Positions 1 to 8,345 of a stretch of DNA of 64,000 nt are shown piece after piece. The notes beneath the pieces were generated by a model, which did not search any database, was not told where the DNA came from, and saw only the letters and a program-made list of their open reading frames with translations. Every line of letters begins with the position of its first letter. Position 1 is the stretch's first letter. The position numbers were made by a program, and so were the translations under genes. The stretch covers positions 52,815 through 116,814 of the forward strand of contig NZ_JAARLZ010000015.1 of NCBI RefSeq assembly GCF_011759365.1, given 5' to 3'. This DNA is from Luteibacter anthropi. GTDB taxonomy: Bacteria > Pseudomonadota > Gammaproteobacteria > Xanthomonadales > Rhodanobacteraceae.

Positions 1-1
1 C

Positions 2-1771
2 ACCCTGAAGGCCGGCTGCGGCATCGGCTACGAGTTTTCCACGCTGCGTCCGCGCGGCGCGTATGTGTCCGGTGCCGGCGCCTATACGTCCGGTCCGCTG
101 TCCTTCATGGATATCTACGACAAGATGTGCTTCACCGTGTCGTCGGCCGGCGGCCGCCGTGGTGCGCAGATGGGCACCTTCGACGTGAGCCATCCGGACG
201 CCCGGGAGTTCATCCGCGCCAAGCGCGAAAACGGCCGGCTGCGCCAGTTCAACCTCTCGCTGCTGATCACCGATGGCTTCATGGAGGCCGTTGAGCACGA
301 CCGCGACTGGCCCACCGTCTTCCCTGTGCACGTGAAGGAGCGCGACGAGATCGACCTGGACGACGCCAGCAAGGTTCTCTGGCGCGAATGGCCCATTCAC
401 GAGAACTACGTGGTGCGCGAGGACGGCCTGGTGGCCTGCAAGATCTACGGCCAGATCCGCGCTCGGCATTTGTGGGACATGATCATGGTCTCGACGTACG
501 ACTACGCCGAGCCCGGCTTCATCCTCATCGACCGCGTCAACGAGATGAACAACAACTGGTGGTGCGAGCAGATCCGCGCCACCAACCCCTGCGGCGAGCA
601 GCCGCTGCCGCCCTACGGCTCGTGCCTGCTCGGCTCGGTGAACCTCACCCTGTTCGTGCGCGACCCGTTCGGCCCCAAGGCCCGCTTCGACTGGGACGAA
701 TACCGCGAGGTGGTGCGCGTGTTCACCCGCATGCTCGACAACGTGGTGGAGATCAACGGCCTGCCGCTGGCAGAGCAGCGCGAGGAAATCCTGTCCAAGC
801 GCCGCCACGGCATGGGCTTCCTCGGCCTGGGTTCCACCCTCACCATGCTGAAGATGCGCTACGGCTCCGCCGAGGCGGTGTCCTTCACCGAGGATGTATC
901 CCGCGAGATGGCGGTGGCGGGCTGGGAAGTGGCGCTGGACCTGGCGAAGGAAAAAGGCCCGGCACCGGTGCTGGCGCGCGAGTACGTCGTTACGGGCGAC
1001 ATGCTGCGCAAGCGCCCGGAAATGGCGAGGGATGGATGGGAATCCGGCGACCGTATCCGCGGCAGCGTGCTCCACGCCAGGTATTCCCGCTACATGCAGC
1101 GCGTGGCCGGCGTGGCCCCGGCCCTGGTGGACGCGCTGGCCGAGACCGGCGCCCGCTTCACCCACCACACCTCCATCGCCCCCACCGGCACCATCTCGCT
1201 GAGCCTGGCCAACAACGCCTCCAACGGCATCGAGCCCAGCTTCGCCCATCACTATTCGCGCAACGTGATCCGCGAAGGAAAGAAATCGAAAGAAAAGGTC
1301 GAGGTGTACAGCTACGAGCTGCTGGCCTACCGGGCGCTGATCAACAGCGAGGCGATGCCGTTCACCGACGATCCGAAGATCCGGCTGCCGGAATACTTCG
1401 TGGCGGCCGACGACATCGGCCCGAAAGAGCACGTGGACATCCAGGCCGCCTCGCAGAAGTGGATCGACAGCTCGATTTCCAAGACAGCGAACGTCCCTAC
1501 CGATTATCCTTACGACGACTTCAAGGACATCTATTTTTACGCCTACAAGCAGGGTCTGAAGGGCTGTACCACCTTCCGTTTCAACCCCGCCGCGTTCCAG
1601 GGTGTACTCGTCAAGGAAGCCGATCTTGAGAGCACCCACTACCGCTTCGAATTGGAAGACGGTAGCGTTGTCGAACTGAAGGGCAATGAAGAAGTTGAAT
1701 ATGACGGCGAGATGCACACCGCCGCCAACCTCTTCGATGCCCTGAAGGAAGGTTATTACGGCAAGTTCTGA
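2..1771 (+). CDS. nrdJa: Class II (B12-dependent) ribonucleotide reductase, catalytic subunit NrdJa, 5'-partial
   Basis: Reduces ribonucleotides to deoxyribonucleotides in the cytosol using adenosylcobalamin. The frame is open from base 2, so the N-terminus lies outside the window. All three active-site cysteines can be placed: the first redox Cys in the GCGIGY segment (codon 17-19), and the thiyl Cys of NPCGE (codon 590-592), followed 11 residues later by its redox partner in GSCLLGS. The C-terminus ends in GYYGKF with no CxxC tail. That tail is found in the protein encoded at 3078-3830, so the enzyme is split as in Pseudomonas NrdJa/NrdJb. A histone-H1-like gene follows 22 bp downstream on the same strand. 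A class Ia large subunit is unlikely because the B12-type motifs and C-terminus fit class II. Confidence 0.93.
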   Translation, partial: TLKAGCGIGYEFSTLRPRGAYVSGAGAYTSGPLSFMDIYDKMCFTVSSAGGRRGAQMGTFDVSHPDAREFIRAKRENGRLRQFNLSLLITDGFMEAVEHDRDWPTVFPVHVKERDEIDLDDASKVLWREWPIHENYVVREDGLVACKIYGQIRARHLWDMIMVSTYDYAEPGFILIDRVNEMNNNWWCEQIRATNPCGEQPLPPYGSCLLGSVNLTLFVRDPFGPKARFDWDEYREVVRVFTRMLDNVVEINGLPLAEQREEILSKRRHGMGFLGLGSTLTMLKMRYGSAEAVSFTEDVSREMAVAGWEVALDLAKEKGPAPVLAREYVVTGDMLRKRPEMARDGWESGDRIRGSVLHARYSRYMQRVAGVAPALVDALAETGARFTHHTSIAPTGTISLSLANNASNGIEPSFAHHYSRNVIREGKKSKEKVEVYSYELLAYRALINSEAMPFTDDPKIRLPEYFVAADDIGPKEHVDIQAASQKWIDSSISKTANVPTDYPYDDFKDIYFYAYKQGLKGCTTFRFNPAAFQGVLVKEADLESTHYRFELEDGSVVELKGNEEVEYDGEMHTAANLFDALKEGYYGKF

Positions 1772-1793
1772 AACCCCGCGGAGAGGGAAACCT

Positions 1794-2999
1794 ATGTCCA
1801 TTGAAAACCAGACCGTCGAGGGCGAGTTGCCCGTAAACGACATCCAGCCCGAAGACAACGTCACCACCGTCACCGGTGAAGACGCTGCCTCCGACGACAC
1901 CCATGCCTCGTCCGAGTCGGTCGAAGACACCGCCGCTCCGGTCGCCCCGAAGCCGGTGGTGAAGAAGAAGCCGGTCGCCAGGAAGGTCATCGAGGCCGCT
2001 CCGGCTCCCGCCGACCTGTTCGAAGGCACGGCCGATCACAGCGATTCCGACTTCGCCGATCACCCGGTGACCGACGAAGCCCCGGTCGCCAAGGTCAAGA
2101 AGCCGCGCAAGCCGGCCGTGAAGAAGGCCAAGCCGGTTGCGGCCGAAGCCGCTCCGGTGGCTGACGTGGCCCCGGTGGTTGCCGATGAACCGGCCGCTCC
2201 GGCGCCGGCGAAGAAGGCTCGCAAGGTGGTCAAGAAGGCCGCCGCGAAGCCGGCTGTCGTCGAAGCCGCTCCGGCCAAAAAGGCTGCGAAGAAGGCCCCG
2301 GCGAAGAAGGCCGCTGCTGCTGAAGAAGCACCGGTGAAGGCTGCTTCGAAGAAGGCCGGCAAGAAGGCCGCTCCGAAGAAGGCCGCCGCCAAGAAGGCTG
2401 CCAAGAAGGCCGCGCCGACCAAGGCTGCGTCCAAGAAGGCTGCAAAGAAAGCCGCTCCGAAGAAGGCTGCGGCCAAGAAGGCCGTGAAGAAAGCCGCTTC
2501 GAAGAAGGTGGCCGCCAAGAAGGCGGTGAGGAAGGCCGCTCCGAAGAAGGCTGCCGCCAAGAAGGCCGTGAAGAAGGGTGCTTCGAAGAAGGTGGCCGTC
2601 AAGAAGGCCGCCCCGAAGAAGGCCGCGGTCAAGAAGGGCGCAGCAAAGAAGGTTGTCGCGAAGAAGGCGGTCAAGAAGTCGGCAGCGAAGAAGGTTGCCG
2701 TCAAGAAGACCGGCCGCAAGGTTGCAGTAAAGAAGGCCGTCAAGAAGGCAGCCAACCGCGTCGTCCGCAAGGCGACGGCCGCCAAGAAGGCGGTGAAGAA
2801 GGCAGTCGGCAAGGTCGCCCGCAAGGTGACGGGCCGCGCTGCTGCCAAGAAGACGGTCCGCAAGGCCGCAGGCAAGACGGTTGCCCGCAAGGCAACCGGC
2901 AAGAAGACTGTCGCCAAGGCGGCGGTCAAGAGGTCCACTGCCAGCAAGACCGGCCGTACGTCGGCGCGCAAGACCGCCGGCCGTGGCCGTCGCAAGTAA
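1794..2999 (+). CDS. Histone H1-like / AlgP-like Lys-Ala-rich DNA-binding protein
   Basis: 401 aa. Residues 1-65 are acidic and threonine/serine/alanine rich. From about residue 70 onward the protein is dense repeats of AAxKKA and KKAAxKK type, ending in GRGRRK. This is the composition of eukaryotic H1 tails and of the Pseudomonas alginate regulator AlgP, so nucleoid binding through charge is likely, with no catalytic domain. Start ATG follows a purine-rich GGAGAGGG. It lies between the two halves of the class II ribonucleotide reductase, 22 bp after nrdJa and 78 bp before nrdJb, so it is probably co-transcribed at least with nrdJa. Repeat number in such genes varies easily by slippage. Function in this organism is inferred from composition only. 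Confidence 0.85.
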   Translation: MSIENQTVEGELPVNDIQPEDNVTTVTGEDAASDDTHASSESVEDTAAPVAPKPVVKKKPVARKVIEAAPAPADLFEGTADHSDSDFADHPVTDEAPVAKVKKPRKPAVKKAKPVAAEAAPVADVAPVVADEPAAPAPAKKARKVVKKAAAKPAVVEAAPAKKAAKKAPAKKAAAAEEAPVKAASKKAGKKAAPKKAAAKKAAKKAAPTKAASKKAAKKAAPKKAAAKKAVKKAASKKVAAKKAVRKAAPKKAAAKKAVKKGASKKVAVKKAAPKKAAVKKGAAKKVVAKKAVKKSAAKKVAVKKTGRKVAVKKAVKKAANRVVRKATAAKKAVKKAVGKVARKVTGRAAAKKTVRKAAGKTVARKATGKKTVAKAAVKRSTASKTGRTSARKTAGRGRRK

Positions 3000-3008
3000 G
3001 TAGCACCC

Positions 3009-3038
3009 ATCCGACCCGGCGCCTGCGCCGGGTCGGAT
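3009..3038 (+). terminator. Perfect 14-bp inverted repeat between H1-like gene and nrdJb
   Basis: ATCCGACCCGGCGC and its exact complement are separated by only CT, 9 bp after the H1-like stop. There is no T-run after it, so it is a weak or factor-dependent terminator, a processing hairpin or a transcript stabiliser. It could set unequal expression of the genes on either side. Confidence 0.5.
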
Positions 3039-3077
3039 ACCCCGTCGGGCACATCGCTCGCAGCAGGAAACCGAGTC

Positions 3078-3830
3078 ATGGCGATCAGGATCGAGAAGAA
3101 GATCACGGGCTACCAGGTCATCAAACCCGATGACAAACCCGCCCCGACCGCCACGCCGGCCGAGGAACCGGCCGCCGAAGTCATCCAGATGCACGAAAGC
3201 CTGGAGCGCCCGGACACCCTCCTGGGCAACACGTACAAGATCAAGTCGCCGCTCTTCGAGCACGCGCTGTACGTAACCATCAACGACATCGTGCTCAACG
3301 CCGGCACCCGGCACGAACAACGACGCCCCTTCGAGATCTTCATCAACTCGAAGAACATGGACCACTTCCAGTGGATCGTGGCCCTCACCCGCATCCTCTC
3401 CGCCGTCTTCCGCAAGGGAGGCGACGTGACCTTCATCGTCGAAGAGCTCAAGGCCGTCTTCGACCCCCGCGGCGGCTACTTCAAGGCCGGCGGCATCTAC
3501 ATGCCCAGCATCGTCGCCGAGATCGGCGCCGTCATCGAACAGCATATGAAGTCGATCGGCCTGATCCAGGCCCCCGAACTCGACGAAGCCACCCGCCAAC
3601 TCATCGCGGAAAAACGCGCCGCCTACGAATCCGCCACCACCCCCACCCCTGTAGGAGCGCGCCCTGCGCGCGACCCATCGCCCGAATCACAACCAGACAC
3701 CGAACCGCACACCAACGCGGCAGGGTTCCCTGCGGGGGCTACGTTGTGCAGCAAGTGCAATACGCAGGCGTTGGTGATGATGGATGGGTGTCAGACTTGC
3801 TTGAATTGTGGGTATTCGAAGTGTGGTTAA
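3078..3830 (+). CDS. nrdJb: Class II ribonucleotide reductase C-terminal subunit NrdJb
   Basis: 250 aa. Residues about 45-170 form the conserved domain that is the C-terminal part of single-chain class II reductases. The extreme C-terminus (residues about 222-250) carries CSKC, CQTC and CGYSKCG, a thiol/zinc-ribbon tail expected to re-reduce the NrdJa active site using thioredoxin. Between them, residues about 190-215 are a Pro-rich linker that contains a complete REP-like repeat in frame (TPVGARPARD at 3650-3675). Start ATG follows an AGGAAA box. The stop lies one base from the stop of the convergent HNH gene. In Pseudomonas both NrdJa and NrdJb are needed for activity; here the interposed H1-like gene is the odd feature. 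Confidence 0.9.
   Translation: MAIRIEKKITGYQVIKPDDKPAPTATPAEEPAAEVIQMHESLERPDTLLGNTYKIKSPLFEHALYVTINDIVLNAGTRHEQRRPFEIFINSKNMDHFQWIVALTRILSAVFRKGGDVTFIVEELKAVFDPRGGYFKAGGIYMPSIVAEIGAVIEQHMKSIGLIQAPELDEATRQLIAEKRAAYESATTPTPVGARPARDPSPESQPDTEPHTNAAGFPAGATLCSKCNTQALVMMDGCQTCLNCGYSKCG
3650..3675 (+). repeat. REP-like unit inside the nrdJb reading frame
   Basis: TGTAGGAGCGCGCC followed by CTGCGCGCGACC, matching the family found between genes elsewhere in the window. It is read in the one frame of this orientation in which TAG is not a stop, giving Val-Gly-Ala-Arg. It sits in the linker between the folded domain and the cysteine tail. Confidence 0.9.
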
Positions 3831-3831
3831 C

Positions 3832-4613
3832 TTATTGATTAAATGAGTTCTTCTTCGGGTGGGTTAGTGAGGCGTCATGAAGCCGGTCACGCAACTCCTG
3901 AACCGTGATGACATCCTTCTTTCTATGAAGCATGGCATGGCAATTGGGGCAGACCGGAATGAGGTCCTTGATAGGATCAACTAGATAAGGCCCGCTCGCT
4001 GAAGATATCGGTTTGTGATGATGGACGTGAATAAAACCTTCGCCCCAGGTACCGTATTTTTTAGCAAAATCCATATCGCACACCTGGCAAGTTGCACCGT
4101 AATGCTTGATGCACTGGGCTCTTGCCGCGGGGCTTCTTTCGTAGTGCTTCGCGATCGCCTCGACTGAGGCTCCTTCTTTGTGTGTGCTTATGGCGCGGAC
4201 GTATGGATCTCCTGCGCTGTTCTGCAACGAGAATGACCACCAAACCCCAACAGGCACGGCATCATCAACGCTCACAGCGTGTGCTAGGCCGATGTAAGTA
4301 AATGGTTCTGAATTGTTTTCTCGAAAAAAACGTGAACTTCCGCGCCGGCGGTAACCATGCGTCTTATAGATTCATGAGTAGCCTTAGCTCCCGTTTTTCC
4401 CGTCCAAAATAGATCATCTCCTTCAAATCTATTCGCATAGTCGTGCCCGGTCCTGCCGGCGACTCCGACATTGCAGAAGATGAAGTAGGCACCTTGATAC
4501 TCGAAATAGCCGTTTACGTACGGTCCCCACCTAGGTACGGGATTCATGCCCAGAAGGGCTAAAACATCGTTCCTAGAATACCTATGGCTGTTTACAAATG
4601 AGAATGTCGTCAT
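3832..4613 (-). pseudogene. HNH endonuclease split by a one-base frameshift
   Basis: Two adjoining frames on the minus strand form one protein. The upstream frame (4613-4284, 109 aa) holds a beta-rich domain with NVGVAGRTGHDY and GDDLFWTGKT. The downstream frame (to 3832) holds DDAVPVGVWWSF, then Cys pair CQVC, HVHHHK and DLIPVCPNCH, the HNH/zinc core with its histidines and the DLxPxCxNCH signature. The frames meet at a T7 run (A7 on the plus strand, 4324-4330). Adding one T gives a continuous protein of about 260 aa, reading on through PFTYIGLAHAVSVDDAV, so the GTG at 4275 is not a real start. Causes could be decay, a sequencing error at the homopolymer, or a -1 ribosomal frameshift, since the run reads T TTT TTC. 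Codon use is AT-richer than in neighbours, suggesting transfer. The N-terminal domain family is not named with certainty. Confidence 0.82.
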
Positions 4614-4878
4614 GGCTTCCCCCTTCGGAAGACAAGACGCATTCTAATATAGAAGTGAGAATACTCTCATCACTAATGGCTGGCTCCGGCGATTGAGGCC
4701 TTGCTATACGGTTAGAGCCACGCTTTGAGATGTGGCATTCCGCATGCAATGGGCTCATGGGATGACATCAATGCCAGGTTTTGCGGAGAATCAATGCGAT
4801 GTCTGTTCAGGTGGGCATACTTTGCCTAGACTGACATGGGTCTAGGAGGGGCTCGAAATCTTCGGGAGCAAGGCTTGG

Positions 4879-5295
4879 ATGTGGTGTAAATCTATTTCTG
4901 CCGTGTTGCTATTTACCACTATCCTCAATTCCTCGGTGGCTTTGGCTAAACAATCTTCTGCCGATCGCCCAGCCGAGATTGGCCTACGCCTTTCTTATCA
5001 GGAGTGCATCAACGCTTCTGGCGGAGTAAATCCCGCTATGCGAGATTGCATGAGTGTCGAATTCGCATTTCAGGACGAGCGCCTGAACGCCGTATACAAG
5101 AAACTCATGGGAACGTTGGTCGCGGAAGAGAAGCAGTTGCTTCGAAATGAGGAGCGGAGTTGGATAAGGCATAAAGATGCTGCCTGTAGCGCGGGCGACG
5201 AACCAGGTCAAACGGACGAGGTCACGGCATATGATTGTGTTGTCATTGAAACGGCCCGGCGTGCGCAGGAACTGGAACACCGGATTGGGAAGTAA
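4879..5295 (+). CDS. Small secreted LprI/DUF1311-like protein
   Basis: 138 aa. Residues 1-23 are a signal peptide ending ALA-K, so the product is periplasmic. Residues about 38-135 match the LprI N-terminal (DUF1311) pattern: YQECINASGG, CMSVEFAFQDERLNAVYKKL, then RNEERSWIRHKDAAC, with four cysteines probably forming two disulfides. Mycobacterial LprI inhibits lysozyme; whether this homologue does is unknown. It stands alone in an AT-richer stretch, 265 bp from the HNH pseudogene and convergent with an Mrr-type nuclease 148 bp away. No good ribosome-binding site is seen, so the start is chosen by the signal peptide. Confidence 0.78.
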   Translation: MWCKSISAVLLFTTILNSSVALAKQSSADRPAEIGLRLSYQECINASGGVNPAMRDCMSVEFAFQDERLNAVYKKLMGTLVAEEKQLLRNEERSWIRHKDAACSAGDEPGQTDEVTAYDCVVIETARRAQELEHRIGK

Positions 5296-5443
5296 TGGAT
5301 AAAACTCAGCCATGACAGCCTGGTTGGATATCTGGCCTTTCAAAACTAAGTAGATGCGGTTCCGGCGCCATAGCCTTGAGGATGGACTCGCGATATTCCG
5401 GCATCAAGATCGCTTGCATTCCAATTCGAGAAGCAGCCGAACC

Positions 5444-6331
5444 TCACTCTCCTTCCAAAACCGGAGTCGTCCTCTCAAGAATCTTCATCGACTCCGCGTT
5501 CTTCCGCTCCCACTCCTTCATGTCATCGACTTGCTCTGATGTTACGGCATGGATCGATGGGGCATTCTGCCCAGAAGAAATTGCCGGGATCTGCCGTGCA
5601 GCATAGACGACATTTAATTGGGATGGCGTCGAATTGATGGCATGAAGTGCCGGGGAAGCCGTGGTGCTTGGCTGTCGCAAATGCTCCATGGCCGACGCTT
5701 GCTGCTTACGGAGCATTTCCTGTGTGTCCTGACCGAACTTTTGCATGGTGTACTGGTAGTAAAAATAGCCGCCGAGCAGAGGGGCAAGTGGAATGACCGT
5801 CTTCAGAACAAGCTTGGCGATCCACGATTCAGGCTGCGATTTCCTGGGCTGTCGTTTGTGTTGGCGTCCGGCTTGCCTTGCCCATGAAGGTATGTCGCTT
5901 CCGGTGCTGAACGTAGCGTCCTCCAGAGGTAAACCGAGCAGCTTTCTTAGCTGGAGTCCGTCGATAAGTTCAATCGACGACGTGCGCATAGATGCTTCAC
6001 GAGCTGCCTTGGTGAATTCCCCGGAAGTGATCAGGATAGCGCCCGTTGCGCCTTGGGTGTGCATTACGCCGATGAGTTCATGCACTGCGTTGTGAGGAAC
6101 TTGTAGTGCATTCCAATGCTTGCACTGGACGACAATGTACTGATTGTTGCGGTAGAGCTTCAGGTCAATGCCGCCATCGGTTTGCCGGCCACCTTGACCG
6201 GTGCCGCTATGGTCGACCCGATATCCCTGCCCAACGTAGTGGTTTGCGATCAGGCGCTCGAACGCATCCCAAGATATGCCCGTCAGCGTATCGGTCCAGC
6301 GCTCACCTACCGGTTTTCCGCGTCGGCTCAT
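5444..6331 (-). CDS. Membrane-anchored Mrr-type restriction endonuclease (first copy)
   Basis: 295 aa from the ATG at 6331 (a GTG at 6352 would add seven residues). Residues about 15-135 form the Mrr_cat (PF04471) PD-(D/E)xK-type fold: TDGGIDLK gives Asp52/Asp56, and the partner strand VVQCKHW supplies the QxK form (Gln69, Lys71), as in other Mrr proteins. Residues about 173-196 are a hydrophobic segment followed by a polar tail ending EWERKNAESMKILE. A paralogue at 14296-15135 has the same order and the same tail motif. Mrr enzymes cut modified DNA, but the membrane segment is unusual for pure restriction, and recycling of DNA or stress response are alternatives. It converges on the LprI-like gene. 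Confidence 0.85.
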   Translation of the reverse strand: MSRRGKPVGERWTDTLTGISWDAFERLIANHYVGQGYRVDHSGTGQGGRQTDGGIDLKLYRNNQYIVVQCKHWNALQVPHNAVHELIGVMHTQGATGAILITSGEFTKAAREASMRTSSIELIDGLQLRKLLGLPLEDATFSTGSDIPSWARQAGRQHKRQPRKSQPESWIAKLVLKTVIPLAPLLGGYFYYQYTMQKFGQDTQEMLRKQQASAMEHLRQPSTTASPALHAINSTPSQLNVVYAARQIPAISSGQNAPSIHAVTSEQVDDMKEWERKNAESMKILERTTPVLEGE

Positions 6332-6559
6332 AGCATGACTTCGTCGCGCCACGTCGCCGTCTGGTTGAATGCTCTATCCATGTTCGCCCCTGTCCGCCTT
6401 CTAAGGCGGCTCGTGTTGAGCCGCCTGTTAAGAATAATGGACGGGATAGTAGTTTGGGATTACGAGATAGCCGGATTTGCCGTAAAGGCTTAAATGCATC
6501 AGCTACTGGTAAGGGCTCTCAGTGGATGCCATTAATGCCGAAGCTTCTCTGCTTTTGGG

Positions 6560-7303
6560 TCAGCTTGCCCGAGCCCACTGCACAGCATCTTCCCCGGCTG
6601 GGATTAGCATCGCACTCTCCGGCTCATTCACCGCCCGCCACACCGCTTCCGACACATCCTCCAGATATGTAATCGGCCCCGGCTCCTGGAACCTCGCGAA
6701 CACCTGTTGCGCAAGCCCCGCATAAGCCTCCGGAATAGCACCATCCATCCGCGTCTGCGCGTTGTCACCAAACCGCGTGTCCGGTGCCCGGCCAGGCATC
6801 ACGACACGAACGTGAATACCAAACGGTTCCACTTCCAGGGCCAGCGACTCCGTAAAAGCATTCACCGCCGCTTTGCTCGCCGTATAAACAGGCAGCAGAA
6901 GCAACGGCCGCAGCGTGACGGATGACGTGACATTCACGATGGCGCCTGCCTTACGTTCCCGGAATTGGGGAAGCACGGCCTGCGTCATGGCGATGGTGCC
7001 GAGGGTATTGGTCTCAAAGACCTCCCGCACCGTTTGCATCGGCATCCCTTCCAGCGCGCCCAGCCAGCCGATGCCGGCATTGTTGACGAGGGCGTCGATG
7101 GGGCCTGCGGCCTCGATGGCCCGGCGAATGCTTTCTGCATCGGTGACATCGAGTGGCAGGATACGAAGATTGGTCGAATGGGGGAGCACATCCTCGCGAG
7201 GCGTACGCATCGTGGCGATGACCTTCCAGTCGCGTTCGAGAAAGTACCGCGCGATGTCGCGGCCAAAGCCGGACGAACAGCCAGTAATAAGGACGGTTTT
7301 CAT
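6560..7303 (-). CDS. Short-chain dehydrogenase/reductase
   Basis: 247 aa, classical SDR. TGCSSGFG at residues 7-14 binds the nucleotide, NNAG follows in the fourth strand, and the catalytic Ser-Tyr-Lys is seen as VTSS and YTASK. The MPG...T.F segment after the active site is typical. The ATG at 7303 is preferred because GGAG lies seven bases upstream; longer upstream openings carry no SDR sequence. It is divergent from an AraC-type regulator across 100 bp holding two palindromes, so its expression is probably controlled by that protein. The substrate cannot be deduced. Confidence 0.9.
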   Translation of the reverse strand: MKTVLITGCSSGFGRDIARYFLERDWKVIATMRTPREDVLPHSTNLRILPLDVTDAESIRRAIEAAGPIDALVNNAGIGWLGALEGMPMQTVREVFETNTLGTIAMTQAVLPQFRERKAGAIVNVTSSVTLRPLLLLPVYTASKAAVNAFTESLALEVEPFGIHVRVVMPGRAPDTRFGDNAQTRMDGAIPEAYAGLAQQVFARFQEPGPITYLEDVSEAVWRAVNEPESAMLIPAGEDAVQWARAS

Positions 7304-7323
7304 GAGCCACTCCATTAAGTGAT

Positions 7324-7379
7324 CGGGACCTGAAAGACGATAGGTCCCGGCCTTCGGACTTGCTACCATTCCAAGTCCG
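7324..7379. promoter_or_regulatory. Two tandem inverted repeats between SDR and AraC genes
   Basis: CGGGACCT (7324-7331) pairs with AGGTCCCG (7342-7349), and CGGACTTG (7355-7362) pairs with CAAGTCCG (7372-7379). The arms are 8 bp and the spacers 10 and 9 bp. Both left arms begin CGG and contain GGAC(C/T)T. In a 100 bp divergent promoter region these are likely operators for the adjacent regulator. Confidence 0.6.
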
Positions 7380-7403
7380 AGTTTCTTTAGCAGGAGTCCG
7401 ACC

Positions 7404-8306
7404 GTGACCGATCCCTTGGCCGAAGTCGTCGCGCTGCTCCAGCCGCGTGCCGGCATAACGAAGCGGGTATGCGGGGCAGGGCGCTGGCGTGTCCGGCGTA
7501 CGGAGGTGGGGCAGCCGTTCTATGCGGTGATCCTCGAAGGCACCAGCTGGCTGTTCCGCGAAGGCAAGGAACCCACCGTGCTGCGCGAAGGTGACTTTGT
7601 CCTGATTCCGGCGGCGCAGGATTTCACCATGACCAGCTTCGATCCACCTACCGCAGAAGAAGCGGAAGTGCCACCCCTCGTCCTCGCGCCGGGTGAGATC
7701 TGGCTGGGCACGCCCGGCGTGCCACCCGATGTGCGTTCCCTCATTGGCCACTGTTCGTTCGAGTCGGCGGATGCCTCCTTGCTGGTATCCCTGATGCCCG
7801 AGGTGGTGCTTGTCCGCGATGGCGGCCGCCTTGCGGCGCTGGTCGGGTTGGTCAGGGATGAATTCCGGGCGGAACGTCCCGCGCGTGATGTGGTGCTGAC
7901 TCGTTTGCTGGAGGTGTTACTGATCGAGGTGCTGCGATCAACCATGGATGTCACGGCATCCCCGGGTCTGTTGCGAGGGCTTGCCGATGTGCGGCTCGCG
8001 GCGGCCATTCGTCGGATGCATGAGCGCCCCACGCAGGCGTGGACAGTGGCTCAGCTGGCGAAGGAGGCGGCGCTATCGCGCTCGACGTTCTTCGAGCGAT
8101 TCAACCGTGCGGTGGGCATGGCACCGATGGAGTACCTGCTCGCCTGGCGGATGGCGCTGGCCAAGCACATGCTGGGGAAGAAGGAGGCCAGCGTGAGTGA
8201 GGTGGCGCAGCGGGTGGGGTATGGGTCTGCGAGTACGTTTAGTGTGGCGTTTACGCGGTATGTGGGGGTGGCTCCATCGAAGTACGTCGTTCAAGTCGTG
8301 CCCTGA
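7404..8306 (+). CDS. AraC-family transcriptional regulator with cupin sensor
   Basis: 300 aa. Residues 1-185 are an AraC-type cupin ligand domain (FYAVILEGTSW, LREGDFVLIP). Residues about 200-297 hold two helix-turn-helix motifs, the first around WTVAQLAKEAALSRSTFFERF, the second around VSEVAQRVGYGSASTFSVAF. The GTG start at 7404 is supported by CAGGAG seven bases upstream. It is divergent from the SDR gene and probably its regulator; the paired palindromes between them fit that. The effector is unknown. Confidence 0.92.
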   Translation: MTDPLAEVVALLQPRAGITKRVCGAGRWRVRRTEVGQPFYAVILEGTSWLFREGKEPTVLREGDFVLIPAAQDFTMTSFDPPTAEEAEVPPLVLAPGEIWLGTPGVPPDVRSLIGHCSFESADASLLVSLMPEVVLVRDGGRLAALVGLVRDEFRAERPARDVVLTRLLEVLLIEVLRSTMDVTASPGLLRGLADVRLAAAIRRMHERPTQAWTVAQLAKEAALSRSTFFERFNRAVGMAPMEYLLAWRMALAKHMLGKKEASVSEVAQRVGYGSASTFSVAFTRYVGVAPSKYVVQVVP

Positions 8307-8345
8307 ATAACGCCTCGTGAAACGACTTCATGACCGGCAATTCAT

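Noticed and set aside
1611..3599. A 662-codon Leu/Gly/Asp-rich frame on the minus strand
   Set aside because: Complement of the Lys/Ala codon repeats in the H1-like gene; low-complexity artefact.
3832..4275. The 147-aa HNH frame as a complete gene with a GTG start
   Set aside because: Codons upstream in the same frame (PFTYIGLAHA) continue the conserved protein and join the other frame at the T7 run.
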